64,000 bases of DNA from Tetrapyrgos nigripes (lineage: Eukaryota; Basidiomycota; Agaricomycetes; Agaricales; Campanellaceae). Of this stretch, positions 1-11,619 are shown piece after piece. Position numbers and translations under genes: made by a program. The first letter of the stretch is position 1, and every line of letters starts with the position of its first letter. Under the pieces are notes generated by a model. That model ran no database searches. It saw only the letters and a program-made list of their open reading frames with translations, and was not told the DNA's origin. The stretch is from positions 160,476-224,475 of the forward strand of contig JAACJM010000133.1 of NCBI GenBank assembly GCA_013368315.1, written 5' to 3'.

Positions 1-104
1 GTGACCTAGCAGGTCATGTGACACAGTGTGGTGGTCCCTTCATGGGAATCAGACAAGAACTCGGCTCACAAAGCCCTGGCAGAAAAGAATGGGCACCATG
101 GCCA

Positions 105-608
105 TCATGCAGTTGGCCTATATAGATTGGTTAAGATTTCGATAGTATGTGGTCCACCTTCAAGGTAGTGTCGCCAGGCTTCCAGTCTGCATATGATTGC
201 CAACAATTCTTTATCATGAATGTCGTAGTTCCACTCAGTTTCAGACAGAGCTTTCGATAGATATGCCATGGGATGCCATTTATCGTCCAGTCCTTGTTGC
301 TGTAGGATACCTCCTGTAGCGTAATCTGACGCATCGACTTCTACTCGGTATGGTTTAGAATGATCGGGCATGAGAAGGACTGGAGAGGATGTGAACGTAT
401 CTTTGAGTGCCTGAAAGGCTCTTTCACATTCATCTGACCATTTCCATGGGTGATCCTTCTTTGTGAGATCGAACAATGGTTGTGCGATTTTTGAGAAATC
501 GCGTATGAAACGACGATAGAAGTTTCCAAAGCCAAGGAATGACTGTACGTCTTTGACGTTGCGTGGGATTGGCCATTTGGTTACGCCCTCGACTTTGACC
601 GAGTCCAT
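105..608 (-). pseudogene. Ty3/gypsy pol fragment (end of RT plus start of RNase H)
   Basis: A 167-residue open stretch matches the thumb/connection end of a Ty3/gypsy reverse transcriptase followed by the start of RNase H. Landmarks are the VQSFLGFGNFYRRFI block, the PVLLMPDHSKPYRVEVDASDY segment with the first RNase H aspartate, and DKELLAII, the usual LLAI helix. The catalytic YxDD part, protease, Gag and the rest of RNase H and integrase are missing, so this is a 5'- and 3'-truncated relic. Residues 1-3 lie where the family reads RMDP before VKVEGV, so the apparent start is only the edge of a deletion. It is the same general clade as the decayed copy at 56.7-62.3 kb, but not the young chromodomain element at 36.5-46.3 kb. 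Confidence 0.9.
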
Positions 609-1290
609 AGCTAGTGTGTTGTATCTGTTTAGACACAGTTGTACGGTACAAGGAGCCCAAGGATCGTTACCGTCTTCAATAAAGTAGGCAGCGTCTCAGA
701 ATGATAAGGGGTGGAATATGTGTGGTCGATCTGCACAGCGAAGGTTCAGGTCTGCAGATGCGGATCGTCGACCTGTCATACACTAATTCTTCTTTAAGCT
801 AGGTAATTGGGTGCTAGGATAAAGGAGGATGGTAATCTGTAGTCGGGGAATGATGATGGAGAGTAGCTGACGTGTTCTCTGAGGAATAGAGGTCTCCTGA
901 TCTGAACCACGGTTTCTCCTGTATCAAAGTCCTCTTTCACTGTTATGTATGAAAATGTCGAGAGGACTACGTCACCTGAGATAGGTTTCCACACTCAACG
1001 TCTTGTGCAGATAAAGTGTTGGTTGAAACTCCAAGGGTTCGCTTGTATGTTTCTTCCATGAGAGACCCAGTATTCGGTGTGTAAAAGATAGGGAGGGAGG
1101 GGGAGTGGAACTCGTTTGTAGTCAGAAGGGGTTATGGAGGGTTCAAAATGAATTTGAGAAAATGGGGTAGACAGAGTGACTGGTGTTAAGAGGAGTGGGG
1201 AATGGTTTTTTTTTTGAGAATAACGATAAACGAGGTAGTCAGGGAGAAAAACTCAATTTAGTGAGGTGGGTGTATGGGAGTTCGTTCAAG
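609..1290. other. Non-coding remnant between pol fragment and LTR
   Basis: This stretch separates the truncated pol fragment from an LTR. It has no convincing coding region; the short open frames are not conserved with anything I recognise. It is most simply the collapsed internal region of the same minus-strand gypsy copy, because the LTR on its right would be that copy's 5' LTR. There is a T-rich run near 1206-1215. Confidence 0.4.
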
Positions 1291-1792
1291 TGTCAAGGTT
1301 GTCGATACACTCAATAACCACCCAAGTCACACAATACGAGAAGACGAGTTACAAGTGAATAGATTGAGAGAGAGAGAGAGAAAGAGAGATATGGAGTAGT
1401 AAGCAGACTAGGCTCTACACTGCGTAGTAATAGTACGGAGCAGAGACGAAGTGAACGAACTAAGGGATAGGTTACAAAGATAGCATGTATATAAGTAATA
1501 TGTGAACAGATGGGAAGAAGTAGGTAATAATAAACGGCACCATGTGGAAATGTCAAGGATGAGAAAATAGTAAGGGTACTGGATCATAAAGAATGATTGA
1601 CAGTGAGAACGTCCGTGGAGATAGGAAGCAGAGGATATAAGTATGTGAGTCATAGATCTGGGAAGATGGTAACTATAGACAATGATGGGAAACAGTTGAT
1701 GTTTATGGGGTTAAAAGTGGACAGAGCGGAAAATGAATAGTAAAAGGAAAAGAATAGAAAGGAAATGAATAGGCAGGATGTGATTTGTGACA
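1291..1792 (-). mobile_element. LTR of gypsy-type element, copy 1
   Basis: The segment starts TGTCAAGGTTG and ends with GTGACA, and the same ~500-bp sequence occurs twice more as solo LTRs (53213-53729 and 55244-55724). Shared blocks include CACCCAAGTCACACAAT and GGCTCTACACTG. A TATA-like stretch and a GA-rich tract (1366-1390) lie inside. On its right it abuts a Penelope pLTR fragment at a point that is internal in the full pLTR copies, so it inserted there. A matching 5-bp duplication is not seen on the left, as expected if the rest of the element was deleted. Confidence 0.8.
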
Positions 1793-2030
1793 GTCATCAC
1801 ATTCAGTTCTCTTACTAACGACTCCCAGGTACCTCCACGGTTCCGTCGGAGTTGCCAGTGAAAGTACTCTAACATTAACGGATCTGAAGAGTATAAATAC
1901 GAAACGGTAATTGGCCTGGAACCACAGAAACTGGTTCCCCGTTATCCAGTTACATACTTTCGCAACCCTCTACAGCCCTTTCTACACTCTCGCACCGGAC
2001 GGCCCCCCTAACCCTAACCCTAACTAGCAT
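1793..2030 (+). repeat. Penelope-type pLTR fragment ending in telomeric repeats (copy A)
   Basis: This is a 5'-truncated copy of the pLTR seen at 12834-13393 and 17041-17600. It retains the conserved CTGAAGA/GAAA hairpin block (1884-1905) and the long hairpin after it. It ends, as the other copies do, in C-rich telomeric repeats (CCCTAA units at 2006-2024). Compared with copies B and C it has lost about 14 bp just before the telomeric run. The order pLTR 3' end followed by CCCTAA is what addition of an element to a G-rich telomeric 3' overhang would produce. Confidence 0.8.
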
Positions 2031-2655
2031 TTCCCCTGCTTTTTTGGCAAGTTTTCCTCTGGGATGTATCACAAATTTGATGTATCATGGTGTAAGGAAG
2101 AATCTGCAATAACAGTCAATGAGTGGTGGCATCCATTCCTTGCATTTCCAAGGTTCTGACTCGATTTTTCTAGTGAGTGTCAGAGTTGAAAAATGTTACA
2201 TGGGAGCAAAAACTGGTAGGAATCACAGGAGGGTGTGGAGACTTCTGGGGTCCACCACTGGAGGAACTAGCACAGGCTCCTCAGGGTTAGTGGAAATGGC
2301 AGAGTTAGATAGTTGGGCAAATGCTGATGAGTGGAGAGAAACTTCTAGGTTTTGATTATATATTTGATTGATCTCGCCATTTATCTTAATTATGAAATCT
2401 AAATGCATAAAAATAATATTCAAGTGGAAGCTACCTGCTAAGCATAGGGTAGTTGTGCACAATGTCAGGTAGCTACCTGATAGGCATAGGTAGGTACCTT
2501 ACCCTGTGGACAGTGCTACCTCTGGGTAGCTGCCACTTAACTGCCATATGTATATAGCCTTGGGTTGCCAACCTGGTATTTGGGACCTAATAGGCTGCTT
2601 AGATCATAGGTAATAAGCAGCCTAACTAAGCCTGGTTGGGTAGGTGCCTGAGGTG
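2031..2655. other. Gene-poor stretch with short palindromic repeats
   Basis: No gene is supported here. The stretch contains two copies of a TACCTG-N-TA-GCATAGG word (about 2431 and 2475) and a perfect 14-bp palindrome CAGGTAGCTACCTG (2466-2479), with further GGTAG/CTACC words to about 2640. The pattern suggests a small unclassified repeat rather than coding DNA. Confidence 0.4.
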
Positions 2656-3410
2656 ATGACGAAAAGTTGTGGATCTTCTGTATGGTCTGTGAGACACACT
2701 GGCCACAGCAGGAGTTTACTACCATCCAACTAGTATGTCATTTGCAGCATTTACTTTACTATGTACTGTCACTCAAGTCTTACAGGTTTCTATTGGCAAT
2801 TTCAAGACTTTGGCGACTTTGTTTTATTCACTACGTTGGCCAGCACTCGACACAGGCTTGGTTCTGTGTTTTTAGCCAACTTGGTTGGCCATACAACTCC
2901 CTTGTCTTGATTTTACAGCTCGTGTTCTGGACTTTTTGCAATCTGAAGACTCTTGGTGAAATTGAGGGCATCAACTCAGCGTGCACTTTTTGTATGTCTT
3001 TTTTGCCTTCATTTTTGGATGATTATTGATATGCTTTCTTGAAGTTTATGGACTACTGGATGGTGGTCTTTACTGGTATGATCTATGGAACGGTTAGCTT
3101 TACTAGCGCCCATGACGAAAAGTCAGGGATCTTCCATACAGTCTACTACCTACACTGGCCAAGAATGGAGTTTACTGCAACCCAGCTAGGTATGTCATTT
3201 GCAGCCTTTTCTTGGTAAGTATTATCACTCAAGTCTTACAGGTTTCTGTTGGCAATTTCAAGACTTTTGGCGACTTTTATCTTGGTCCTGTGTCTTGAAG
3301 CCAACTTGGTTGGCCACACAACTTCCTCTTTTTCGTTTTACAGATTGCATCTGGACTTTTTGCAATCTGAAGACTTTGGCGAGATCGAGGGTGTCAACTG
3401 GGTAGATATC
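2656..3410 (+). repeat. Tandem duplication of a ~300-330 bp unit
   Basis: The block starting ATGACGAAAAG at 2656 recurs at 3112. The two copies share a long series of matching blocks, including GGTTTCTNTTGGCAATTTC, GCCAACTTGGTTGGCCA and GACTTTTTGCAATCTGAAGAC, but differ by many substitutions and small indels. The duplication lies just upstream of the Ppo pseudogene and may include its lost 5' end, but no reading frame survives across either copy, so I assign no product. Confidence 0.75.
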
Positions 3411-3466
3411 TTTGAGTACGTCTTTTTCGGCTTGCCTTCTGGACTGCAGGTTACGGAATAAAGGAC

Positions 3467-4829
3467 TTGACACTGGTGTTTACAGGGAACAAGCCTCATC
3501 CTTCAGGTGTGTCTTCATGTTTCTTTGTCCTTGCCGACCTTATCATCCACGATATCTTCAATACGAATTGCAGGGATTGGTCTAACGACAACTCTTCCTA
3601 TTTGGATTTGAGTGTGCTGTATGGGTCTTCAGATAAACAGGTCGATGCTATTCATAGAAAGGATGGGTCGGGTATGCTTTGGGATGATGTATTTGCGGAT
3701 AATCGCCTTTTGTTTATGCCTCCGGCTACTTGTGCGTTGTTGGTCCTCTTTAACCATAACCGTAACGTGTGCCTGGCATCCCTCTTCATTTACTGCTAAT
3801 ACTAATTATTTCTTTTCCATCTCTCAACGCTACACGCATACATTCCCTTTTGCCCTATATTACTCCCTTTTCCATGCTTATACCCAAAGTTCATTGCCGA
3901 AAAGACCCTCTCCATCAATGAAAAAGGTAATCTTCTCCCTCCATCCCAGCTCGCCTCCAATCCCAAAGCTCTCAAAGCCCAAGACGACGAAATCTTTCAA
4001 CATGCCCATCTCATTGATACTGGGACGTACATGAAAATCATTCTCTGATTCTCGGAGACTACGTCGGTGCAATTCTCGGCCAAGTTCGTGATGGCAAAGA
4101 CTGGCGTCTCGTTCTATGAGCCATGACGTATCCGCTATAGGCGAAGGGAACGTTGTCTCTGTCAAGTTTAGTCTGTTGTACAGATGGTATGCGACACTGT
4201 TAGAGACCAATGAGAGGTGGATGGAGAACGAGCTTATGGCTGTGCTCAAGGATGCTGGCTTGATTGATGGCACGAGTCCAATTGATTATGCTGCTCTCAC
4301 ACCTAGGGACTTTGGGAAAGCAGTAGCAAACTTGGCCGGGAAGTTTACGGCCCATGTCAGCGATTGGACTTTTGGTGACCTAGTGAGGGATAAGGAGACC
4401 AGAGCGTTTTCGAGTGAGGGGATAGCAAAGGATGGATGCTACGGAGGATGTTGCTGGTGCTTATGGAGCGAGGAGGATTCCAGAGCTGATGAATGTTATC
4501 GAGGTTTTGGGGATTCAGCAGGCGAGGGAGTGGGTGCTTGTTCGATGAACGAGTTTAGGAAGTTCTTCAGGTTGAATGTATGCTCAATAACTTATCTTTG
4601 GCTGCACTCGTTACCGACTGTCTTTTTGTTACTCTTTCACACAGCATGCGAATCCTCCGAGGAGTGGAGCCCCGACAAAAGTGTCGCCAGTGCTGCAAAA
4701 ATTCTGTATAGGCATATCGATAACCTCGAGCTCTATGTCGGTCTTCAAGCCAAGGATACCAAAGAGCCTGGTCTAGGTGCTGGGTTATATCCAGGCTACA
4801 CAATACAGGCAACGTGTCCAGACAAATAA
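3467..4829 (+). pseudogene. Decayed psi-factor-producing oxygenase / linoleate diol synthase-like gene
   Basis: Fungal Ppo enzymes are haem dioxygenases that oxidise linoleic acid to sporulation oxylipins. The first piece (3467-3760) has the family blocks HPSGVSS, IIHDIFNT, SSYLDLSVLYG and WDDVFADNRLLFMPP. Later pieces in other frames give the YMKIIL helix, GEGNVVSVKFSLLYRW (about 4141-4185), a stretch ending in QQAREW, the MNEFRKFF block and the IDNLELYVGLQA block. At least three frame changes and a stop (about 4046) break it. The motif that is normally YRWH, with the catalytic Tyr and the proximal haem His, reads YRWY here, so the haem ligand is lost as well. Introns near 3770-3900 and 4580-4650 are likely. 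No C-terminal P450-like domain is visible. Confidence 0.8.
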
Positions 4830-5295
4830 AAATTGTCCTTTTGAAATTTTAAAGACTGAATTGATTATAAGCCAGCACATGGATGGCACATGGCAGGCGG
4901 GATTGCTAGGATTCCTTAGGATTACCCTCACTCTTCTCATTATAATCTCATACTCTTCTCAGTGGTGTTTTTTTGAGTAGATTTCAAATATTCTCACAAT
5001 CTTCTCAGGCTCTTCTCATTGAAAAGAGCTACCTTTGCCTGCAGTGTCGGATTGTAGTTCTGAGTAGACAGTTCTCTAGATAACGTATCAAAGCACGTGT
5101 CGACCAAAAATGAAGAGCGCCGATAAAGAAATGAGCAAACGGTACACGATTTTTTGTCCGTAGATCACTTCTAGGTACCAGTGCACTTCCCGTGCAAAAA
5201 TAGTATGCATTGCCGCCCTTGGTGCCGGTTACCAGTGCCGTTTCATCACCGTGACTGGTCACTGGCTGTTGCCGCAAACACACGTGGTCTGCAAT
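4830..5295. other. Intergenic stretch, no gene seen
   Basis: AT-rich sequence follows the Ppo relic, with a run of TCTTCTCA-type words at 4930-5025. I see no coding region or recognisable element. Confidence 0.3.
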
Positions 5296-5626
5296 GCTCA
5301 TGAAGAGCCTGTGGGCCACCGCTTCGCGTGGCAATAACGAGGCCCTGAAATCAACAAACATTATTGTTATTACTTACACAAACAAGCCAAAAGTATAGCG
5401 GCGAGCATAGTGTTGGAAAGCTGATGAGCGCTGAGGATGACAAGGCATCATGCCATGTAAGTGACGTGCACAGCATCGGATGGGAGATGCCGAAGCCGAG
5501 GTCTGGACTGTGTCTGGCGGGAAATGCCGGTATATACCGACTTAGCATAGCCACTGCTTCAAACGGCGTGTTATAAGATGAAGGCTTTGTGGGCCACCGC
5601 TTCGCGTGGCAATAACGAGGCCCATA
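5296..5626. repeat. Two direct copies of a 33-bp dispersed repeat core
   Basis: The block beginning GGGCCACCGCTTCGCG and ending ACGAGGCCC is identical at about 5314-5346 and 5593-5625. Diverged relatives occur at about 51918-51950 and 52694-52730, and a broken inverted one near 6628-6655. Each core is bracketed by GGGCC/GGCCC and contains a GCCAC/GTGGC hairpin. It may be the end of a small non-autonomous element; its class is not clear. Confidence 0.6.
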
Positions 5627-5639
5627 TTTGATTAGTACA

Positions 5640-7575
5640 TTTTCCCCCAGCATGCAAGAAATGGCACGGAGATCAGCCAGAGGAGGTTAAAACGTAGTTA
5701 GGAAATCAAATCCAGATTCTCGACCGATACTGCCTTTGCTGAGTGCCGATGGAAGCTATTGACCTTCGGGAATAACAATAACATCCTGAGGCTGAACCCT
5801 GGCAAATGGCAGAAAGAAGACCGGATGCCGACTATCCCAATTCTAGAGTATTATATTGTTATTGCTAGCTTGGAATTCAGGAGATAATCGGATAAGAGCC
5901 TGTACTTGGGCATCGACGAAAAAATAAGGTTGAGTACTTGAGACAACCGAAAATTAAGACAAAAAACTGTTATAGTGATTAGTGAAGTGCAGAAGGGTAC
6001 ACACCGTGCAAGCATCCAAGAAAGAGGAGTGACGCTTGACGATCAATGACACATGTTCGGGAATGCATCGGGGAGCGAAACGACATAGCCACAAGTAGAA
6101 ACTGTGTGTAAAGAATGTTGTTTGTCTGACTCGGATTTGACCAGAGATAGTCGAAATCCGGCATAGTCTAATTTTCCGACATTTTCTGAGGGAAAGGCTT
6201 CGAGCTCGGATTCGCTCAGATTTTTAGATATCCTTCAGAAAATACTTAGTCGGAATTAGTCGACGTCGATTTCACTGGGTATCAGGCTTTGAGATATAGG
6301 TATGGAAATGGGAGAAGTGACATGCAGTGTGTACTGAGACGTAGAAGTAGGCCGAGCGAATGGTGAGGGTGGTGGAAGGATGTTTGGTGCGGTTGATTGC
6401 CTACAGCCTGGGCAGACAAATAAAGCTGACATAATATACGGGAACTGAACGGGACTACTTAGTTCAGTACCGGCTCCTATCAAATTCCGAGCTGGAAATT
6501 AGTAAGAAAATCCGTATATCCAAATTGCATAGCCACACGCGGAAACGTCAGATTATAAGAACGAGACCCTAAAGGGCCTCGTAATTGCAGGACGCTTTTA
6601 GCGCTCACCACTCACTCCCTTTTTATGGGCCGCAGTTGTGGCCCACATCCCCTTCATCATTGTATAGTACTTGGCACTGGTACATGCTTTGTACCCATTA
6701 AAATGATATCAGAAAGCAAAATACACGCACCAAGCCCACAGGAGCAAACGGCGGGGGATCAGATGTCTTCATTTGTTCCTCAAACAATCCATGGCCCTCT
6801 TGCCCTTACCAGTGCCCTTCTGACGACTGTGAGAAATGGGACAACTTGAACTTAATACACTCCTCCTGTTCCTGTAAGAAGCCAAACCTAAAATTGACCT
6901 GAAAGGTCCGGCAATGACATGCAGCGCATTGTGCATGTATTCCCCTCTATTCTTGCTATCGATTTCTCTCGCACAAGTGCCACATCTCGTCATAGAATGG
7001 AGAGATCTGATCATGTGGCTGGTTCCACGCTGGCTCGATTGTGGCTTGACAAGTTCCACCTTTCTTTCACCATTCTCATGGGAGAAATGGCACAACTGCA
7101 CCTGGCTCAGGTATATTCTCCCGTCTTTTGAAATCAAAGTTTGTTCGACATAGTCCCTGGCACATGTGATACATCTGTTCTTCGTCCTCGAAGACGTCCG
7201 TGTCAATCTCTTGGGCCCAGTTTTCTGTGACTCTAGATCGTGCAACGAGCCCATCAACCTCTCTCAACGCCCTTTCCCTGCTAGCTATCAACTCGATGGC
7301 GTGGGATGAGTCTTAAAAGCAGGAGGTTGAAGCTGCATCAACGTCGACTCGGGTGTCCACATTTTTCTGGTTTCAGGAACCTACGCATGTCATTCACGTA
7401 ACCAATTACTCATACCTAGTTTGTGGTACTGATCGATCACAGAGCCCTCCGCAAATAGTGCTCCAGTCATACACACACAGTTCAGAACGGAATTCCCTTT
7501 GCCACCTTGAGTCGTAGTTGTGAATCTGTGAATTTCCAATCATACATGAGGTGAGCTGCTATCCTCACTCGATAA
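5640..7575. other. Gene-poor interval with weak minus-strand coding traces
   Basis: No gene can be supported firmly. On the minus strand, open frames at 7076-7291 and 6769-7257 overlap; the second contains two similar C-x2-CAR motifs about 70 residues apart and could be exons of an unknown gene. A further copy of the dispersed GGGCC-type repeat lies at about 6628-6655 in inverted orientation. The rest shows nothing I recognise. Confidence 0.3.
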
Positions 7576-7585
7576 TCTCTATCCC

Positions 7586-8647
7586 ATGTCTGACAGTGTA
7601 CGAAACCGAGGCCCAGAGGTGATCAACGCGTTTCAAGATATCTTTCAATGCCTGGAGCCTTGGTTTCCAATGGTCTCCCAATCGTCGTGAGTTTTGTGGA
7701 GTACTACGTTAAGTCAACATTAACTGTTTTCACCAGAACCAGATATTCTACGGTCGCTAGCTCAGCACAGCTAGTGGCTTCTAACTGGCTCGTGGTCGCC
7801 AAAATGCATCTAGAATATAATGAAGCCGGAGCCCTATTCTCTGGAGATCTGGCAGACCTTGACGATTTCATACGGATGCGCAGACCTGCGAAGGACATTA
7901 TTTCATTTTTAGGCAGGACAGATAGGCGGGCTCGCAAAGCTCAGGTCAAAGCTTGGGAAGCTTTACAGGGGCTCATCCGTATAGAGAAGCAGATAACCAA
8001 GGTGAGATTCTTTGAAGGTCACGGATGATCGGCGAGACAGACCACTGCTCATTCTTTTTGGGGTTGGTAAAGTTGAGAATCACATCCGAGCAGACTGAAA
8101 AGTCTTCAGCAGCTGTTCTTATGCCTACCCGCCTTTTTCCTTCCCTAGATCCTGTAATATGGCTCCTAACCACCCCTTTTTCTTGAAGCTGACTTGGCTT
8201 TGCTTACAGGTTGATAATAAAAAGGGCAAACTGTCGGAGTCTATTTTACAACAGCTCTCTTCAGGAATGGCGACTTTACTGGGTCATGTACGGCGTTTCG
8301 ACTGGTATCGAGTTAGAAGTCACTTCGCCAGGATCAAACGAAGTCTTCGCAGGGATGACGTCTTGAATGCGTCCAATCTAATAAAAGATGTGCTTAACAT
8401 CGTCCACTCGCAATTTTCTTTCAGTAGCCTCGCGTTTGAAGTGAAAATTTCCCTCCTCTGTCATTACGATCAAGCTATTGACACTGGCACTGTGCAGATA
8501 AAGAAGCTTCAGGTTTACCATCCCGCCATCCCACACCGACGGAGCAAGATGGGCTTTCGGATGCGGGTCAGTCTGGCTGCTTTTGCGCATCTGGTTTGGC
8601 AGAGTGTATTTGTGGAGGCAGGCAGATTGCATCCAAGTCCACGATGA
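7586..8647 (+). CDS. Hypothetical helical protein, paralogue of the next gene (possibly decayed)
   Basis: The proposed exons are 7586-7686 (start ATG, MSDSVRNRG), 7737-8001 and 8210 onward, joined by introns with GTGAGT/CAG and GTGAGA/ACAG ends. The protein starts with an amphipathic helix (INAFQDIFQCLEPWF) and has the block LFSGDLADLDDFI followed by a basic helix. These align in order and spacing with the gene at 9041-10339 (FFSSDARDLEN and its basic helix), so the two are tandem diverged paralogues. The central hydrophobic segment of the neighbour is not present. The third part does not align and its end is uncertain. It could be a shortened family member or a pseudogene. Function unknown. 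Confidence 0.45.
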
Positions 8648-8659
8648 AGGCGTATTCTT

Positions 8660-9030
8660 CAGATGATTTTGAACATATCTGGATGACAATCGTTACATAC
8701 CTATTTGTGTCTTCACATATCTCGAGTCCCCCAAAAATGCCAACAAAAGCTTTCGTCTTCACTTTGTTGTCGTCCATTGTATTGTGGAGTCGAGACGTAG
8801 GTCTTCAGAACTCTACATACTCTATAATCTCTTCTGATTGAGTTTCATTATGAAACTCGAGGCCTCCTGCCGCTCCGCAGGTGTCTGACCTCAAAAGTAT
8901 TCTTTACCTTCTCGTGCAATACACGCTGGAAGGTGCAAGTATATCACTAAGTCTGTAAATAGAATAACTTATACCCTCGCTCTTGCTTCCTCTGGGCCAC
9001 TATTCGTCAACTCCCCCGCAAACTCGATCA
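8660..9030. other. Intergenic stretch between two paralogous genes
   Basis: No coding region or element is apparent. The sequence before the next start codon is C/T-rich, as is usual for fungal promoters. Confidence 0.3.
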
Positions 9031-9040
9031 TTCAATCCTT

Positions 9041-10339
9041 ATGCAATCGCATCATCATGAACCGAACTCGATTCTGGAACTCGCAGAAAAAGCTCGACAG
9101 GCTTTCGCATCCTTGGAACCTTTTTTTTCTGCTCGACCACGGACAAAGTAGATCTCTTCTTTATATTCTCTTTGCGTGAAGTGCGGAGTACTAGAAAGAC
9201 TCATTTTGTGACGTCTGTTCCTTCTTCAGATCCTCCGAGTCACAATCTGACCGAAGAGTCACCTCTGTGATTACTCGCATCAAGGAACAAGTTACCGCAT
9301 ATTGTACAGCAATCAATCTCAGTCTTGACTTCAGCGAGCAGGGAGTTTTTTTCAGCTCGGATGCTAGGGATCTCGAAAACATGCACACCCAGAATGTTCC
9401 CATTGAGGATTTGATCCAATACATAGACAGGATGAAAAAAAGAGCTCGTCAAACCCGCAAGTCTGCCAACGCTGTCGCAGACGCATTCAAGGAAGTCAAC
9501 CGAGGTGTATCCAGGGTTAGTCTTCGTCAAGCTTTTGCTCAGATGGCCTTGAGCTTCCTTTAGTTTCTCCCAATACATATGACTGATCCACAGTTTTTCA
9601 CAGTTGATTGACACTTATTTGCCTCGTCAAATCGCTAGCGCTGAAGATGAAGGCCGGCGCGCTGCAATATCGGGAAGGAGACATCGAAGGGCGACCAGAA
9701 TAGCAGGTTACATCATAGAACATCTCCCCGACCTTGGGACGGAGATCACGGTTGCAACAACACTCAGTGCACAGTTTTCACCCAATCTCCCAATTATAAT
9801 CCTCCCAATTGCCTTCGCTGGCACAGCGTTTCTTGTAAAATGTACCGCGACGGTGGTTCGAGACACTTGTTCGAAAATAGCAGAAGGTATGCATTTCACG
9901 TCGCCAATCTGGGTTTCACAATTTTGATGGTATTAACTCTCATCGTCGAGTAGAGCGACAGGTGAAGGAAAAGTCGGTCATCCAAATCATTTCAGAACTG
10001 AATGCCATAGCCGGTACTCTGGCTGCATTAAGAGGAAGCGTTGTTGACTTCGTGCGGTGGTGGGATTCCGAGGTTAACGAGTTAACCTTGCTCAAAAAGG
10101 CAATCTCGAAGCAGGAGAGTATTGGCGACAGTAAATGGACAAATGTCTTCGGGAAATGGAAGGAAATAGGCCGTTGTTACCAGGAATATAATCACGAGGT
10201 GCGTATGGACCCGTTCGATGTTACACGTCGGTCATTACTCAAGGACTTTGCGGGCAAGATCAATATACTTCGAAGTTGGTATCCTGACGAATGTAACGAC
10301 AAGCTCTTGCCATATGCTAAATCTGCCCGACTACAATGA
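9041..10339 (+). CDS. Four-exon helical protein with central hydrophobic segment
   Basis: Four exons (9041-9147, 9230-9515, 9604-9886, 9954-10339) with GT-AG introns of 82, 88 and 67 nt give one uninterrupted frame of 353 aa. The start ATG (MQSHHHEPN) is followed by amphipathic helices, a basic helix at about residues 100-130, and a long hydrophobic stretch at about 165-220 (including LPIIILPIAFAGTAFLV) that could be a membrane hairpin. A helical C-terminal third contains VVDFVRWWDSE. This order of helices, hydrophobic hairpin and helices recalls alpha-helical pore-forming proteins of the ClyA/Hbl type and some fungal cytolysin-like families, but the resemblance is architectural only. The upstream gene is a diverged paralogue. 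No signal peptide is evident. Confidence 0.65.
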
Positions 10340-10673
10340 TCCGTTGGTCATGCTCCTGCTCTTTTCTGAGCAGTATGACGATCCATGGTATTGGTCGTAT
10401 CAATCCTCTCGGTGATATCCAGTCTGTAGGAACCTGTGCTGATACGTGAATATATCTATGAGAACACCGTACACATTTGAGGAATCTTCACCTGTTTTTA
10501 GTGGCCACAGCAGCCGGTGGCACCTTTGAATCAAGGGCCGTTTTGTACTGTCAGGACGCATAACAAAACTCAGTAAAGAAGATAAACCATAGGCATACTC
10601 GAGGCTCCGCTTCCGATATCAACCAAATCCCCATCAATTGCAGGCCTTGCTAAGTTGGCGCCGGTTGACAACA

Positions 10674-11515
10674 ATGCCTAGTTACCTCTCATCATCGGAA
10701 AACTCTAGCTCCCCAGTCCGCTCGGAACGCTACCAAGAGGCTCGCCGCCAATTAATTAATCTTATCAGCGAACACTGGCCCTCCGGAAACGAAGAGTGCG
10801 TAATAAGCTTGCGTGCGCGTGACAATAGACTAATTTTCGTCGTGACTGATCTACGGTCACTCTCAGCTCGCAGTTAAGGGCTGAAATCAAAAACAGCTCA
10901 GTAGTGTCTAAAGAAATCTCCAATCGCCGCGCAGTCAAAATTCCTCTACAGCCAAGTCACCATTGCCTCTGTTTTGAGATATATTATGTGCTTAAGGAAA
11001 TGATGGAGAAAGCAGAAGGATGTCAGACAAAGTTTGTTGCAATCAAAGCGGAAGAGGTATGTGCGCTGAAATGGTACCATTACATATGCTCTTCCGTAGC
11101 CCTTTGACATTCACATACTGGCAAAGAACTGACGTTGTGCTTGCATAGGGAAATACCACAGAACCTCATGCTTCGAAATGGGGAGAATGGTGGAATTGCA
11201 GAAGAATGGAGCTCAAGACACCACTAACAAAATTGCCCCGCCCAAACAGGCTAAGGTGCTTTAAGAATCGAGTCCTCAACAAAAAGAAGGTCAATCTCGA
11301 CCAGGAGAACGTGGAAAATGTGGAGGAATTGATGAGGCTGTATCACAGAAAGGTAGAGTGACTTTCACCTTTGTAAACGCTCTGTGGTCCAATATGACGT
11401 GAGATAGATACAGGAGAAGCTCCGAGTCAGCCTTGCACCTGAAGAGAATCAAGCGGCAAATTCAAGTTCAGAGGAACAGAACGATGAACAAGGAACTGGT
11501 CCGAGTGATGCATGA
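10674..11515 (+). CDS. Hypothetical four-exon protein
   Basis: The reading begins MPSYLSSSENSSS at 10674 and can be joined across three small introns: about 10800-10873 (GTAATA to GCAG), about 11056-11148 (GTATGT to ATAG) and about 11352-11413 (GTAGAG to ACAG). The product is about 205 aa. It is Ser-rich at the start, has a mixed helical middle (IYYVLKEMMEKAEG), a basic stretch with FKNRVLNKKKVNL, and an acidic, Gln/Ser-rich C-terminus ending GTGPSDA. I do not recognise a family. The first intron is the least certain. The gene follows the paralogous pair on the same strand, but no functional link is visible. Confidence 0.45.
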
Positions 11516-11619
11516 CGAAGGAATCGAAAGCGTTGTTGGATCTGGTTCGCAAAGTAAAGTTATTGTGTATTATTATGTCACAGAGCGGCAATTTGAAGGG
11601 ACTTCAAGTCAATAAGAGT

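Noticed and set aside
2119..2355. A 78-residue open frame as a small gene
   Set aside because: It overlaps an equally long antisense frame, lies in repeat-derived sequence and resembles nothing recognisable.
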